Part shown: positions 36,131 through 45,183 of the stretch, piece by piece
Layout: each line of letters begins with the position of its first letter
How positions within the stretch are numbered: the first letter of the stretch is position 1
Assembly: GCF_029846715.1 (NCBI RefSeq)
Contig: NZ_JARVWW010000015.1
Span: 124,001 to 188,000 of the forward strand
DNA from: Bradyrhizobium nivariense
Lineage (GTDB): Bacteria; Pseudomonadota; Alphaproteobacteria; Rhizobiales; Xanthobacteraceae
Direction: 5' to 3'
DNA length: 64,000 bases
Program-made: the position numbers and the translations under genes
The notes under the pieces: generated by a model
Told to the model about the DNA's origin: nothing
Databases searched by the model: none
What the model saw: only the letters and a program-made list of their open reading frames with translations

Positions 36131-37450
36131 TCATTCGGCGCGCCGCGTGAGCGGCGAGGTCAATATCTGGTACAGGATGATGGCGCCGAAGGTTGCGGTG
36201 CCGATCCCGCCGATCGTGAACGCGCCGAATTTGAGCGTGAGATCGCCGGCCCCCGCAGTCAGGGCCACGGCGACGGTGATCAAATTGGCGGGATTAGCGA
36301 AGTCGACCTTGTTCTCGACCCAGATCCGGCCCGCCATCGCGGCGATCAATCCGAACAGCACGATCGAGAGCCCACCGATGACGGGACCCGGGATCGACAG
36401 GATCAGCGCGCCGAATTTCGGCGAGAAGCCGAGTACGATGGACACCGTAGCCGCGAAGGCAAACAGCAACGTCGAATAGACTTTCGTCGCTGCCATGACG
36501 CCGATGTTTTCGGCATAGGTGGTGACGCCGGTGACGCCGCCGCAGGCCGCCACGATGGTCGCGAGGCTGTCGGCGAGCAGGGCGCGGCCGAGATAGTCAT
36601 CGAGGCTCCGCCCCGTCATGGCACCGACCGCCTTGATGTGACCGAGGTTCTCGGCGACGAGGATGATCGCGACCGGCGCGATCAGGACGATCGCATCGGT
36701 CTGGAACGTCGGCGTGGTGAAACTCGGCAGGCCGATCCACGGCGCAGCCGCAAGCTGGGTGAAGTCAATCGGCTTGCCGAAGCCGAGGCCGTTCGCGAAC
36801 AGCAGGTACAAAATATATCCGCCGATCGCACCGAGGATGATCGGCAGGCGGCGCCACATGCTAGGTGCGGCAACGGCAACCACGCCGATGATCAGAACGG
36901 TTGCGAGCCCGATCCAGGTGTCGAACGCGCCGGCGCTCACCGCCTTGACCGCCACGGGCGCGAGGTTGAGGCCGATCGCGGCGACCACAGCGCCGGTGAC
37001 GGCCGGCGGCAACAGCCTCTCGACCCAACCAACCCCCGACCACATCACGATCAGCGCGATCACGCCGTAGAGGACGCCAGCCCCGACGATGCCGCCAAGC
37101 GCAACTGACAGATTCGGGTTCGGTCCGTGCCCGGCATAGCCGGTGGCGGCGATGACGACTGCGATGAACGCAAAGCTCGAGCCGAGATAGCTCGGCACGC
37201 GCCCCGCGACGATGACGAAGAAGATCAGCGTGCCGATGCCGGAAAACAGGACCGCAACATTGGGATCGAACCCCATCAGCAGCGGCGCGATGATCGTTGA
37301 GCCCGACATTGCGACGCAATGCTGAAGACCGGAGACGACGGTCTGGCCGAGCGGCAGCCGCTCCTCGGGCATGATCACGCCGGAGGACTTCAGAGTCCAA
37401 CGCGGGAAATAGCTTTGCGCTCGCTCTTCGGAGCCCGTTGCAGTCGGCAT
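36131..37450 (-). CDS. NCS2 uracil/xanthine permease
   Basis: 439 residues from the ATG at 37450, with about 14 hydrophobic segments. The NCS2 signature regions are visible: LQHCVAMSGSTIIAPLLMG near the start and, later, DPN and the ATGYAGHGPNPNLSVALGG stretch. ENLGHIKAVGAMTG and VTTYAENIGVMAATKVYS match the UraA/UapA substrate-binding helices. It is a proton symporter for a pyrimidine or purine base. Divergent from dctA. Its presence beside ureide/hydantoin-type genes suggests salvage of nitrogen heterocycles. Confidence 0.9.
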   Translation of the reverse strand: MPTATGSEERAQSYFPRWTLKSSGVIMPEERLPLGQTVVSGLQHCVAMSGSTIIAPLLMGFDPNVAVLFSGIGTLIFFVIVAGRVPSYLGSSFAFIAVVIAATGYAGHGPNPNLSVALGGIVGAGVLYGVIALIVMWSGVGWVERLLPPAVTGAVVAAIGLNLAPVAVKAVSAGAFDTWIGLATVLIIGVVAVAAPSMWRRLPIILGAIGGYILYLLFANGLGFGKPIDFTQLAAAPWIGLPSFTTPTFQTDAIVLIAPVAIILVAENLGHIKAVGAMTGRSLDDYLGRALLADSLATIVAACGGVTGVTTYAENIGVMAATKVYSTLLFAFAATVSIVLGFSPKFGALILSIPGPVIGGLSIVLFGLIAAMAGRIWVENKVDFANPANLITVAVALTAGAGDLTLKFGAFTIGGIGTATFGAIILYQILTSPLTRRAE

Positions 37451-37575
37451 GTTCCCCCCAATTGCGGTGCAGCGATCAATCTTCGTGCGAACAGACAAAA
37501 ATGTGATTGTCGCTTCTGCGGCCGCCATCACATGATGCAAATCAAACAAGATCAATACGTTCCGGGGCCTATTCT

Positions 37576-38904
37576 ATGACACAAGTCGCGATCCAGCCAG
37601 CCATCCTCCGCCGGCACCAGCCCTGGTACAAGATCCTCTACATCCAGGTGCTGATCGCGATCGCGCTCGGGGTGTTGATCGGCTATTTCTACCCCGATCT
37701 CGGCAAGGCCTTGAAGCCGCTCGGCGATGGTTTCATCGCGCTGATCAAGATGATGATCGCGCCGGTGATCTTCTGCACGGTCGTGCACGGGATCTCCTCA
37801 ATGGGCGATCTCAAGCGCGTCGGCCGGGTCGGGCTGAAGTCACTGATCTATTTCGAGACGGTCTCGACCGTCGCGCTCGCGGTCGGCCTGCTGGTCGGCG
37901 AGGTGCTCCAGCCCGGCCACGGCTTCAACATCGACCCCGCCACGATCGATCCGAAGTCGGTCGCGACCTATGTCACCAAGGCCAAAGAGGAAGGCATCGT
38001 CGCCCATTTGATGGCGATCATTCCTGATAGCTATGTGGGCGCCATCGCGCGCGGTGATCTCTTGCAGGTGCTGCTGATCTCGATCCTGTCGGGCTTCGCC
38101 ATTGCCTTTCTCGGCAAGGCCGGCGAGCCCATTGCGGAGGCGATCGACAGGGCCGCGAAGATGTTCTTCGGCATCATCCGCATCATCGTGCGCGTCGCCC
38201 CGATCGGGGCGTTCGGAGCGATGGCCTTCACCGTCGGCGCCTACGGCCTCGGCTCGCTGCTCAACCTCGCCGCCCTGATCGGCACGTTCTATCTCACCAG
38301 CATCCTGTTTGTGGTGGTCGTGCTCGGCGCAATCGCCCGGCTCGCCGGCTTCTCGATCCTGCGCTTCATCGCCTACATCAAGGACGAGCTCCTGATTGTG
38401 CTCGGCACCTCGTCGTCGGAGACGGTGCTGCCGCAGATGATCCAGAAGATGGAGCATCTCGGCGCGTCGCGTTCGGTGGTCGGCCTCGTCATTCCGACAG
38501 GCTACAGCTTCAACCTCGACGGCACCAACATCTACATGACGCTGGCAACGCTATTCCTGGCGCAAGCGACCAATACCCATCTGACCGTCTGGCAGGAGCT
38601 CGGTATTCTCGGCATCGCCATGATCACCTCGAAGGGCGCCTCGGGCGTGACCGGGGCGGGCTTCATCACGCTCGCCGCCACGCTCTCGATCGTGCCTGAC
38701 ATCCCGATCCAGTCGATCGCGATCCTGGTCGGCATCGACAAGTTCATGAGCGAGTGCCGCGCGCTGACCAATCTGATCGGTAACGGCGTCGCCTGCGTCG
38801 TCATCAGCATCTCCGAAGGCGAGCTCGATCGCGATGCACTGCACGAGACCCTGGCCCATCCGCTGGAGATCGGCGAAGCGCTGGAACCGGGCGGAGGTGG
38901 GTAA
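37576..38904 (+). CDS. dctA: C4-dicarboxylate:cation symporter DctA
   Basis: 442 residues from the ATG at 37576. The re-entrant loop motif GTSSSETVLPQM and the substrate/sodium motif GYSFNLDGTNIYMT are intact, as is SKGASGVTGAGFI. DctA imports succinate, fumarate and malate, the main carbon supply of rhizobial bacteroids (family knowledge). The upstream 125 bp shows no sigma-54 promoter (no TGGCAC-N5-TTGC), and no dctBD genes are nearby. Followed by a strong terminator. Confidence 0.95.
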   Translation: MTQVAIQPAILRRHQPWYKILYIQVLIAIALGVLIGYFYPDLGKALKPLGDGFIALIKMMIAPVIFCTVVHGISSMGDLKRVGRVGLKSLIYFETVSTVALAVGLLVGEVLQPGHGFNIDPATIDPKSVATYVTKAKEEGIVAHLMAIIPDSYVGAIARGDLLQVLLISILSGFAIAFLGKAGEPIAEAIDRAAKMFFGIIRIIVRVAPIGAFGAMAFTVGAYGLGSLLNLAALIGTFYLTSILFVVVVLGAIARLAGFSILRFIAYIKDELLIVLGTSSSETVLPQMIQKMEHLGASRSVVGLVIPTGYSFNLDGTNIYMTLATLFLAQATNTHLTVWQELGILGIAMITSKGASGVTGAGFITLAATLSIVPDIPIQSIAILVGIDKFMSECRALTNLIGNGVACVVISISEGELDRDALHETLAHPLEIGEALEPGGGG

Positions 38905-39007
38905 CGCCGTGCTCGCCACAACGCGGTAGTTTCCCGGAGTGGCAAATTGGTGCGGCACGCGTCACAACAACGGTGTTGGGATCACGGATTGATACTCATT
39001 TTTTCCA

Positions 39008-39040
39008 CCCGACGCGCTGGGGGCAGGGCGTCGGGTTTTT
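39008..39040 (+). terminator. Rho-independent terminator of dctA
   Basis: CCCGACGC pairs perfectly with GCGTCGGG, loop 12 nt, followed directly by TTTTTG. It lies about 104 bp past the dctA stop and between convergent genes. Confidence 0.85.
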
Positions 39041-39072
39041 GTTGTTAGGACGATGGCCTTGGGGCAGCCGAG

Positions 39073-40656
39073 TTAGCCGGCCAGCTCGACCCTGCGCGTG
39101 ATCCCTATTGCCTGCAAGAACGCCTCGTCATGACTGACGACGAGAAGCGCGCCGTCATAGGCCCTCAGACCTGCTTCGACGGCTTCGATGGATTCGATGT
39201 CCAGATGATTGGTCGGCTCGTCGAGGATCAGCAGGGACGGCGGCGTCGCCCCACCCAGCACACAGGCGAGGCCTGCGCGAAACATCTGTCCGCCGCTCAG
39301 GTGTCCTACGATCTGCAAGGCGGCATCGGCGCGAAACATGAACCGGGCCAGCGCGGCATGGCATTCATTTGCAGCCGCCTTCGGATTGAAGCGCCCAAAA
39401 TTGTCCAGGATGGAGATCACGGGATCGAGCAGGCCGACCTTCTGATCGAACAGTGCAAAGTCCGGCCTGATCCGCACGATGCCGGAGAGCGGATTCAGCT
39501 CGCCAGCGATGAGTTTCAGCAGCGCGGTTTTGCCGGAGCCGTTCGGCCCGACGACCGCAACGCGCTCCGGACCGACAATGGTGAGCGAGAGATCGCGCAA
39601 AACCGGCTGTTCCGGTTGATAACCGGCACTGACACGGTCGAGCCAAATCACCTCCCTGCCAGCCGGCAGGCCCGTCGAGGGTAGTTTCACCGACAATGGC
39701 TGAAGAATCTCGATGCGCCGGCGTGCCGTATCGACGGCCTCAAGCGCATCCGCACGCCGCCGCTCGGCGATCTGCGCGTTCTTGCCGCCGGTGTCTTCGC
39801 TGCGATCCTTGCGCGCGCCGGCCAGGATTCGCGGCATGCCGCCCTTGGCGCGCTTCTTCTTCCCGCCGCTGTCCTTGCGCGCTTTCTTCTCCGCAGCCTC
39901 CTGCGCCTTCCCGTCGATCCCGGACAGGCGCCTCTCGGCATGTGCAAGGTCGTGCCTGACAGCCGCGAGTTCGACGGCTTTCTGCTCGCGGTAACTGCTC
40001 CAGTTTCCGCCGTATCGCGTAGCTCCGAGCGACGTCAGCTCGACCATCGCATCCATCGTTTCGAGCAGGCTCCGATCATGGCTGACGACAATCGCCCCAC
40101 CGCGCCAGGACGCAAGGAAATCGATCAAGGCCACGCGCCCCGCCCGATCGAGATTGTTGGTGGGCTCGTCGAGCAGCAGGAAGTCCGGCTCCGCGAAGAT
40201 CAGCGCGGCGAGACGAACCCGCGTGACCTGCCCGCCCGACAGGCGATCGAGCTCGATCTCCGGAGCGACGTCGAACCCGACAAGCGCAAGGGCGGATGCA
40301 AGCCGTGTTTCGAGGGTCCAATCGACCTCGGAGACCACCTCGGTCGAGGCATCCCCGCGCTCAGCACGGCGAAGAAGATCGAGCGCGGCCCGAGCCTCGA
40401 ACAGGTCGATCACCTTCGCGCCCGCAAGGGGCTGAGCGTCCTGACGCAGCAGACCGACGGTTCCGTTGACGACAACGCGCCCCGATTGGGGGATGCGCTC
40501 GCGCGAGATCGATGCAAGCAGAGTCGTCTTCCCGACGCCGTTGCGGCCGACGAGGCCGGTCCGCTCGGCGCCGAACGTCAGATCGATGTTGGAAAAAAGA
40601 GGGTGGCCGTCAGGCGTGGACAGCGACAGGTCGGACAGGATGATTGAAGCAGGCAT
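39073..40656 (-). CDS. ABC-F family ATPase
   Basis: 527 residues from the ATG at 40656, with two ABC domains and no membrane segments. Walker A motifs: GRNGVGKTTLL and GPNGSGKTALL. Signatures: LSGGQVTRVRLA and LSGGQMFRAGLA. Walker B with the ABC-F feature: LLLDEPTNNLD and LILDEPTNHLD. A basic linker (about 260-320, KKARKDSGGKKKRAKGG) joins the halves. ABC-F proteins act on ribosomes to rescue stalled complexes or confer resistance; this one resembles the small Uup/YheS-like branch and its specific role is unknown. Confidence 0.92.
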   Translation of the reverse strand: MPASIILSDLSLSTPDGHPLFSNIDLTFGAERTGLVGRNGVGKTTLLASISRERIPQSGRVVVNGTVGLLRQDAQPLAGAKVIDLFEARAALDLLRRAERGDASTEVVSEVDWTLETRLASALALVGFDVAPEIELDRLSGGQVTRVRLAALIFAEPDFLLLDEPTNNLDRAGRVALIDFLASWRGGAIVVSHDRSLLETMDAMVELTSLGATRYGGNWSSYREQKAVELAAVRHDLAHAERRLSGIDGKAQEAAEKKARKDSGGKKKRAKGGMPRILAGARKDRSEDTGGKNAQIAERRRADALEAVDTARRRIEILQPLSVKLPSTGLPAGREVIWLDRVSAGYQPEQPVLRDLSLTIVGPERVAVVGPNGSGKTALLKLIAGELNPLSGIVRIRPDFALFDQKVGLLDPVISILDNFGRFNPKAAANECHAALARFMFRADAALQIVGHLSGGQMFRAGLACVLGGATPPSLLILDEPTNHLDIESIEAVEAGLRAYDGALLVVSHDEAFLQAIGITRRVELAG

Positions 40657-40826
40657 GGAATTCCCCGTGAGCAAGGCAGGTCGGCTTTGCGGTCGGGGTA
40701 AAATCCATGGCTGCGAATATCCTGATTGAGAGGCTCTCCTACTAATCCCGCAATAGGGCGAGATCAAGCCGCAGCTTGAAGAGACGACAGCGCGCGGAGC
40801 GCTGACGTCCCCGCCGGCCGGCTCGA

Positions 40827-41174
40827 TCAGCCCTTGAGCGCGGTGACCACGACCTCGATCAGCGCGCTGCCGCCAAGATCGGCGACGCCGACGGTGGCGC
40901 GGGTCGGAAGATTGTCGCCGAAGAATTCGGTCCAGGCCGCGTCCATCTCCTTCTTTCTGGAAAGGTCCGTGACGAAGATCGAGGTGCTGACCACGCGGGT
41001 CTTGTCGGTCCCCGCTTCTTTCAGATAGCCGGCGATCTTGCCGAGGATGTTGCGGGTCTGCTCGCCCATCGAGACCGAGGTATCGTCGGCGATGGTGCCG
41101 CCGACGAAGACGAAGCCGTTGGCTTCGACCGCGCGGTGCATGATGGGGGTGCGGATGCTGCGGGTGATGCTCAT
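40827..41174 (-). CDS. RidA/YjgF-family imine deaminase
   Basis: 115 residues. It keeps the Rid-family carboxylate-binding Arg (PTRATVGVADL) and the late Glu (ALIEVVVTAL). Rid proteins hydrolyse reactive imines released by amino acid oxidases and PLP enzymes. It is the last gene of a nine-gene operon encoding flavin amine dehydrogenases, so its job is probably to clear their imine products. Begins 15 nt after the preceding gene. Confidence 0.9.
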   Translation of the reverse strand: MSITRSIRTPIMHRAVEANGFVFVGGTIADDTSVSMGEQTRNILGKIAGYLKEAGTDKTRVVSTSIFVTDLSRKKEMDAAWTEFFGDNLPTRATVGVADLGGSALIEVVVTALKG

Positions 41175-41189
41175 GATGTCCTCTTGTTG

Positions 41190-42311
41190 CTAGAGCGTGG
41201 AAGGATGGAAGCGGTCGATGCCGAGATCGCCGACGCGAGTCTGGGTACCGCCGTTGACGATCAGCTCCGCCATCACGGCGCCGGCGCCGGGGCCGAGCTG
41301 GAAGCCGTGCAGCGAGAAGCCGAACTGGTGATAGAGCCCCTTGTGGCGGCCACTCGGACCGAACACGGGCAAATCGTCCTTCGTCTTGGCCTCGATGCCG
41401 GCCCAGGCCCGCATGATCGTCGCATCGCGCATGACCGGAAACAGCTCGAACACGGTGCGCGCGCTGGTCGCGAGGCTCTTCCAGTCCAGCACCGTCTCGT
41501 TGCGGTCCTGGTACGGCGTTGCCAGGTGGCCGCCGCCGATCAGCACCGTGCCGTTCTTGAATTGCTTGAAGGACAGTTTCCGGCCGCGCAGGATCACGAC
41601 GGGGTCGATGAAATGCGGCACGCGCGAGGTGATCATCAGCATCGGCGCCACGGTCTCGACCGGAATGGGCTCACCGAGCGCGGCTGCGATGGTCCCGGCC
41701 CAGGCGCCGGCGGCATTGACCAGCACTGGCGCGGCAAAGCTCTCGGTACCGACATCGACGTGCCAAAGACCGTCAATGTGCCGGATGTTGCTGGCGGCCA
41801 CGCCTTCCAGCACGGTCGCGCCGAGCTGCTCGGCCTTGCGCCGGAACGCCGTCGTCGCCTGCGCGGGATTGGCCGCACCGTCGCGGCGCGACACCACGCC
41901 GCCGGGACAGGTCTCGGCGACGGCCGGCACCAGCCTCCGCAGTTCAGTGGCGTCGATCAGCTCCTCGTGGATAAAACCGAGCGCGTTTAGCTCGGCAACG
42001 CGGGCGCGGCAGACCGCGAGTTCGTCCTCGTTCTCCGCGACCAGAACCTGACCGTAGCTCTCAAAACTGCAATCGTCGTCGACGAGCTCCGAAATCTTCT
42101 CCCAGATGCCCATTGAGCGGATCGAGAGCGGGATTTCAGGGATGTGCCGCGCAAGCTGGCGCACGCCCCCGGCGTTGACGCCGGAGGCGTGGCGGCCGGC
42201 ATAGTCCTTCTCGATCAGCACCGGCTTCAGGCCGGCGAGACACAGATGCAGCGCGGTCGAGCATCCGTGGATGCCGCCGCCGACGACGATCGCATCCACG
42301 TTTCTGGTCAT
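41190..42311 (-). CDS. FAD-dependent DAO-family subunit (HcnC/opine-oxidase-B-like)
   Basis: 373 residues from the ATG at 42311. FAD motif: IVVGGGIHGCSTALHL, then the conserved end HGFQLGPGAGAVMAELI. It is the catalytic flavin subunit in heterotrimeric amine dehydrogenases (HcnC, opine oxidase B, hydroxyproline dehydrogenase beta). The ATG overlaps the stop of the HcnB-like gene by 4 nt. The frame runs further upstream but that extension is antisense to nothing useful and is not coding. Substrate: a glycine derivative, opine or cyclic amino acid; not predictable. Confidence 0.9.
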   Translation of the reverse strand: MTRNVDAIVVGGGIHGCSTALHLCLAGLKPVLIEKDYAGRHASGVNAGGVRQLARHIPEIPLSIRSMGIWEKISELVDDDCSFESYGQVLVAENEDELAVCRARVAELNALGFIHEELIDATELRRLVPAVAETCPGGVVSRRDGAANPAQATTAFRRKAEQLGATVLEGVAASNIRHIDGLWHVDVGTESFAAPVLVNAAGAWAGTIAAALGEPIPVETVAPMLMITSRVPHFIDPVVILRGRKLSFKQFKNGTVLIGGGHLATPYQDRNETVLDWKSLATSARTVFELFPVMRDATIMRAWAGIEAKTKDDLPVFGPSGRHKGLYHQFGFSLHGFQLGPGAGAVMAELIVNGGTQTRVGDLGIDRFHPSTL

Positions 42312-43726
42312 CCGCGCACCACCGCCTTGATGTCGTCTTCGCTCTTCGGAACCGCGGCAAGCTCGGCCAGCGTGATCGGCTTGACCGGCGCGCGCAGCCG
42401 GTAATAGCCGATCTCCTGCGGGGTCTTGCCCCGCGCCTGCGCCATCAGCTCGGTGACGGTGAGACCGCAGAGCCGGCCCTGGCACGGACCCATGCCGGTG
42501 CGGCGATAGGCCTTGAGCTGGTTCGGCCCGGTCGCGCCGATCGCGACGGCGTCGAGAATATCCTTTGCGGTGACCTCCTCGCAGCGACAGACGATGGTGT
42601 CGCCCGCGGGAATGCGAAACTGAGGCGCCGGACGGAACAGCGTGTCGAGGAAAACGCGGCCACGCTCGGCCTTGGCGAGATCGGCGCGGAGCATCGCCAT
42701 CGGCGCAAGTTTTGTGGCAGCCGCAGGCGCCAACGCCTCCACCGCCGCGCGCGCCGCGATGCGGCCGCGTACCACGGCTGCACTCGCACCGCCGATGCCG
42801 GCGCCGTCGCCAGCGATCGCAATGCCGGCGACCGACGAATTGCCGCTGACATCGAGCACCGGAGACCAGCACAATTGCAGATCATCCCAGCTATGTTCGA
42901 TTCCGGCCGCCATCGCCAGATTGACGTTGGGCACGACGCCCTGATGCAGCAGCAACAGATCCGCAGCAATGGTCTCGCGCTTGCCGCCGGCGACATAGCT
43001 CACGCTCGCGAGCTGGCCGTCACCGGCCGCAGTAAGCTCGGTGACGCCGGCTACGACCTGCACTTTGGCCTTCACCTCGCGCATCATCGACAGACCCTTG
43101 GCAAAATAGGGCGAGGTCAGAAACGCGAAGGCATGCGGCAACGCCGCGAAATAGTTGCCGCGCTCGGTGGTGTCGAGGATGCGATCAATGCGGCCGCCGA
43201 GCCGGAGGATCTGCGCGGCGAGCAGCCAGAGCAACGGCCCCTGCCCCGCAATCACCGTGCGTCCATCCGGCACCAGCGCCGACGACTTCAGCATGGTCTG
43301 CGCGGCACCCGCGGTCATCACGCCCGGCAGCGTCCAGCCGGGAATCGGAAACGGCCGCTCCAGCGCACCGGTCGCAAGGATCACGCGCCTCGCCTTGACG
43401 AACGCGGACGCGCCGCCGACCGAGACAGCGATCTCGAGGTTGCGGTCGAGGCTCCAGACCGTGGCACGATGGATGACCTCGGCATTGCTCGCGTGCAGCG
43501 CCTGCACGAGCTCGGCGCCCACCCAGTAGTCGGCGCCGAGCTGATTGCGCTCGGTCACCGGCGTCGAGGCGATGGCGCGAAACACCTGGCCGCCAGGCCC
43601 GACATTCTCGTCAAGAAGCAGCGTCGACAGGCCGGCCTCGGCGGAGGTCGCAGCGGCGGCGAGGCCGGCGGGCCCGGCTCCGATCACCACGACGTCGTAT
43701 TCTTCGCGCTTGGGAGCCACAGTCAT
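42308..43726 (-). CDS. FAD/NAD(P) oxidoreductase with BFD-like iron-sulfur domain (HcnB/opine-oxidase-A-like)
   Basis: 472 residues from the ATG at 43726. FAD motif: VVVIGAGPAGLAAAATSAEAG; second nucleotide motif in ILATGALERPFP and VIAGQGPLLWLLAA. The C-terminal BFD-like domain (about 380-440) has the four Cys of a [2Fe-2S] cluster: CRCEE, then GPCQGRLC. This is the electron-relay alpha subunit of HcnABC, opine oxidases and hydroxyproline dehydrogenases. It overlaps the flanking genes by 4 nt on both sides, fixing subunit ratio by translational coupling. Confidence 0.92.
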   Translation of the reverse strand: MTVAPKREEYDVVVIGAGPAGLAAAATSAEAGLSTLLLDENVGPGGQVFRAIASTPVTERNQLGADYWVGAELVQALHASNAEVIHRATVWSLDRNLEIAVSVGGASAFVKARRVILATGALERPFPIPGWTLPGVMTAGAAQTMLKSSALVPDGRTVIAGQGPLLWLLAAQILRLGGRIDRILDTTERGNYFAALPHAFAFLTSPYFAKGLSMMREVKAKVQVVAGVTELTAAGDGQLASVSYVAGGKRETIAADLLLLHQGVVPNVNLAMAAGIEHSWDDLQLCWSPVLDVSGNSSVAGIAIAGDGAGIGGASAAVVRGRIAARAAVEALAPAAATKLAPMAMLRADLAKAERGRVFLDTLFRPAPQFRIPAGDTIVCRCEEVTAKDILDAVAIGATGPNQLKAYRRTGMGPCQGRLCGLTVTELMAQARGKTPQEIGYYRLRAPVKPITLAELAAVPKSEDDIKAVVRG

Positions 43727-44019
43727 TTTCCGATCTCCCGCTTGCCCTTCTGGATCTCGATCTGCATGCCCTCGGCGACCGGCACGAGGCAGCCCTGGCG
43801 ATTGCCGACGCCGTCGATGGTGACGAGGCAATCGAAGCACACGCCCATCATGCAATAAGGTAGACGCGGCGCGCCGCTCACCGCGGTCGAACGGCGTGCA
43901 TCGCAGCTGGAGGCCAGCAGCGCAGCGGAGACGGTGTCGCCCTGCCGCGCCGCGACGGCAACGCCATCGACGAAGATCTGCACTGGCGGCCGTTTGTCCT
44001 GTTCGGATCGTTTGAACAT
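43723..44019 (-). CDS. Small [2Fe-2S] ferredoxin-like subunit (HcnA-like)
   Basis: 98 residues from the ATG at 44019 (MFKRSEQDKRPPVQIFVDG). The cluster ligands follow the plant-type pattern with a short spacing: CMMGVCFDC then C 11 residues later (GNRQGC). SGAPRLPYC before it matches HcnA. In HcnABC-type enzymes this subunit is the gamma, electron-accepting part. It overlaps the HcnB-like gene by 4 nt. Confidence 0.9.
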   Translation of the reverse strand: MFKRSEQDKRPPVQIFVDGVAVAARQGDTVSAALLASSCDARRSTAVSGAPRLPYCMMGVCFDCLVTIDGVGNRQGCLVPVAEGMQIEIQKGKREIGK

Positions 44020-44038
44020 CTTGGCTCCTTCAATATCC

Positions 44039-45175
44039 CTAGTAGCCGCTGTTGTTCGCAGCACCGGCGGCGCCAAAACGGCTGGCCGAGAACGCGCCGA
44101 CCAGCTCCGGCTCGAGCGAACCTTGCGCGACCATCCGCGCGATCTCGAAAGCGTGGTTGGAGGCGAGCGTCACGCCGGAATGGCAGCAGGCGACGAAAGC
44201 GCCGGGATGGGTCTCAGACTGGTCGTAGATCGGAAAGCCGTCCTGCGGCATGACGCGGATGCCGGCCCAGCTCCTGATAACGTTGAGCCGCGACAGATGT
44301 GGGAACATGCGCTGGGCCCGATCGGTCATCACGGCGCTGATCGAATGCTTCATCGCGCGATCGTCGAGCTCGTCTTCCTTGCTGTCGCCGATCATCACCG
44401 TGCCCTCGTCGGTCTGGCGGATGGTGGTCAGCGGATGCGGCAGGAACGGCATGGTGCGCTCGGTCACCACGATCTGGCCGCGGGTCGGGCCCATCGGCGC
44501 GTAAAGGCCGACCATCGGCGCCAGCGTCTGGTTGGCGTTACCCGCCGCAAGCACGATTTTGGCGGCGCGGAGCTCCCCCCTGGGCGTGGTCAGGCGGAAT
44601 TCGTCGCCACTCTTGGTGATGGCCGAGACCGGACGCTCCGGAAAATAGTCGATGCCGAACGCCTTGAAGCCGGTGTGGAACGCGCGGAACGTGCGCAGCG
44701 AATTGACATGGCCGTCGAGCGGACAGTAGCTGCCGCCGGACACCTCGGGACCGATCAGCGGCAGCGACTTCTTCACTTCGGATGCGGACAGCATCTCCAT
44801 CTTGTAGTCGGCGGCGCCTGTCTGATTGTGCATGCGCTTGACGAGCTCGGCGCGCTGGCCGAATTCGTCCTCGCCGAGCGTGAGATGAAAGCCGCCATTC
44901 TGCTGAAGAGAGACGTCGAGACCGGTCTGCTGCTTCAACTCGGAGGCGAGCCTTCCCCACGCTTGTGACGCCTGCACGGTCCAGACCGTATAGGCGGGCA
45001 TGCCGAGCCCCTTGCTCTGCACCCAGACCAGCGCAAAGTTGGCACGCGAGGCGCGCTTGGTGATGTCGCCTTCGTCGAGCACGGCGACGCTCTTGCCGAG
45101 CCGGCCGAGGCCCCAGGCGATGGCGGAGCCGAGCAATCCGCCGCCGACGACGGCGACGTCGTAATCTGTTCGCAT
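44039..45175 (-). CDS. Second DAO-family FAD oxidoreductase
   Basis: 378 residues. VAVVGGGLLGSAIAWGLGRLG is the FAD motif; PLDGHVNSLRTFRAFHTG and HSGVTLASNHAFEIAR are the conserved DAO mid and end segments. It is a distinct protein from the one at 41190, with low similarity outside the FAD motifs, so the operon encodes two flavin subunits with one shared relay pair. It could be a second substrate-specific subunit. It lies 8 nt after the permease gene and 19 nt before the HcnA-like gene. Confidence 0.88.
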   Translation of the reverse strand: MRTDYDVAVVGGGLLGSAIAWGLGRLGKSVAVLDEGDITKRASRANFALVWVQSKGLGMPAYTVWTVQASQAWGRLASELKQQTGLDVSLQQNGGFHLTLGEDEFGQRAELVKRMHNQTGAADYKMEMLSASEVKKSLPLIGPEVSGGSYCPLDGHVNSLRTFRAFHTGFKAFGIDYFPERPVSAITKSGDEFRLTTPRGELRAAKIVLAAGNANQTLAPMVGLYAPMGPTRGQIVVTERTMPFLPHPLTTIRQTDEGTVMIGDSKEDELDDRAMKHSISAVMTDRAQRMFPHLSRLNVIRSWAGIRVMPQDGFPIYDQSETHPGAFVACCHSGVTLASNHAFEIARMVAQGSLEPELVGAFSASRFGAAGAANNSGY

Positions 45176-45183
45176 GGATTCTC

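Noticed and set aside
35375..37108. 577-residue plus-strand frame
   Set aside because: It spans two real minus-strand genes (SDR and NCS2 permease) and has no recognisable domain.
37451..37575. Possible FixK/FNR or sigma-54 site before dctA
   Set aside because: Only partial matches (ATCAA direct copies, TTG with wrong spacing to CAA); no TGGCAC-N5-TTGC element.
41190..44019. True hydrogen cyanide synthase (hcnABC)
   Set aside because: Gene order and cofactors agree, but opine oxidases and hydroxyproline dehydrogenases have the same layout, and the polyamine-type importer, second DAO protein and RidA point to catabolism.
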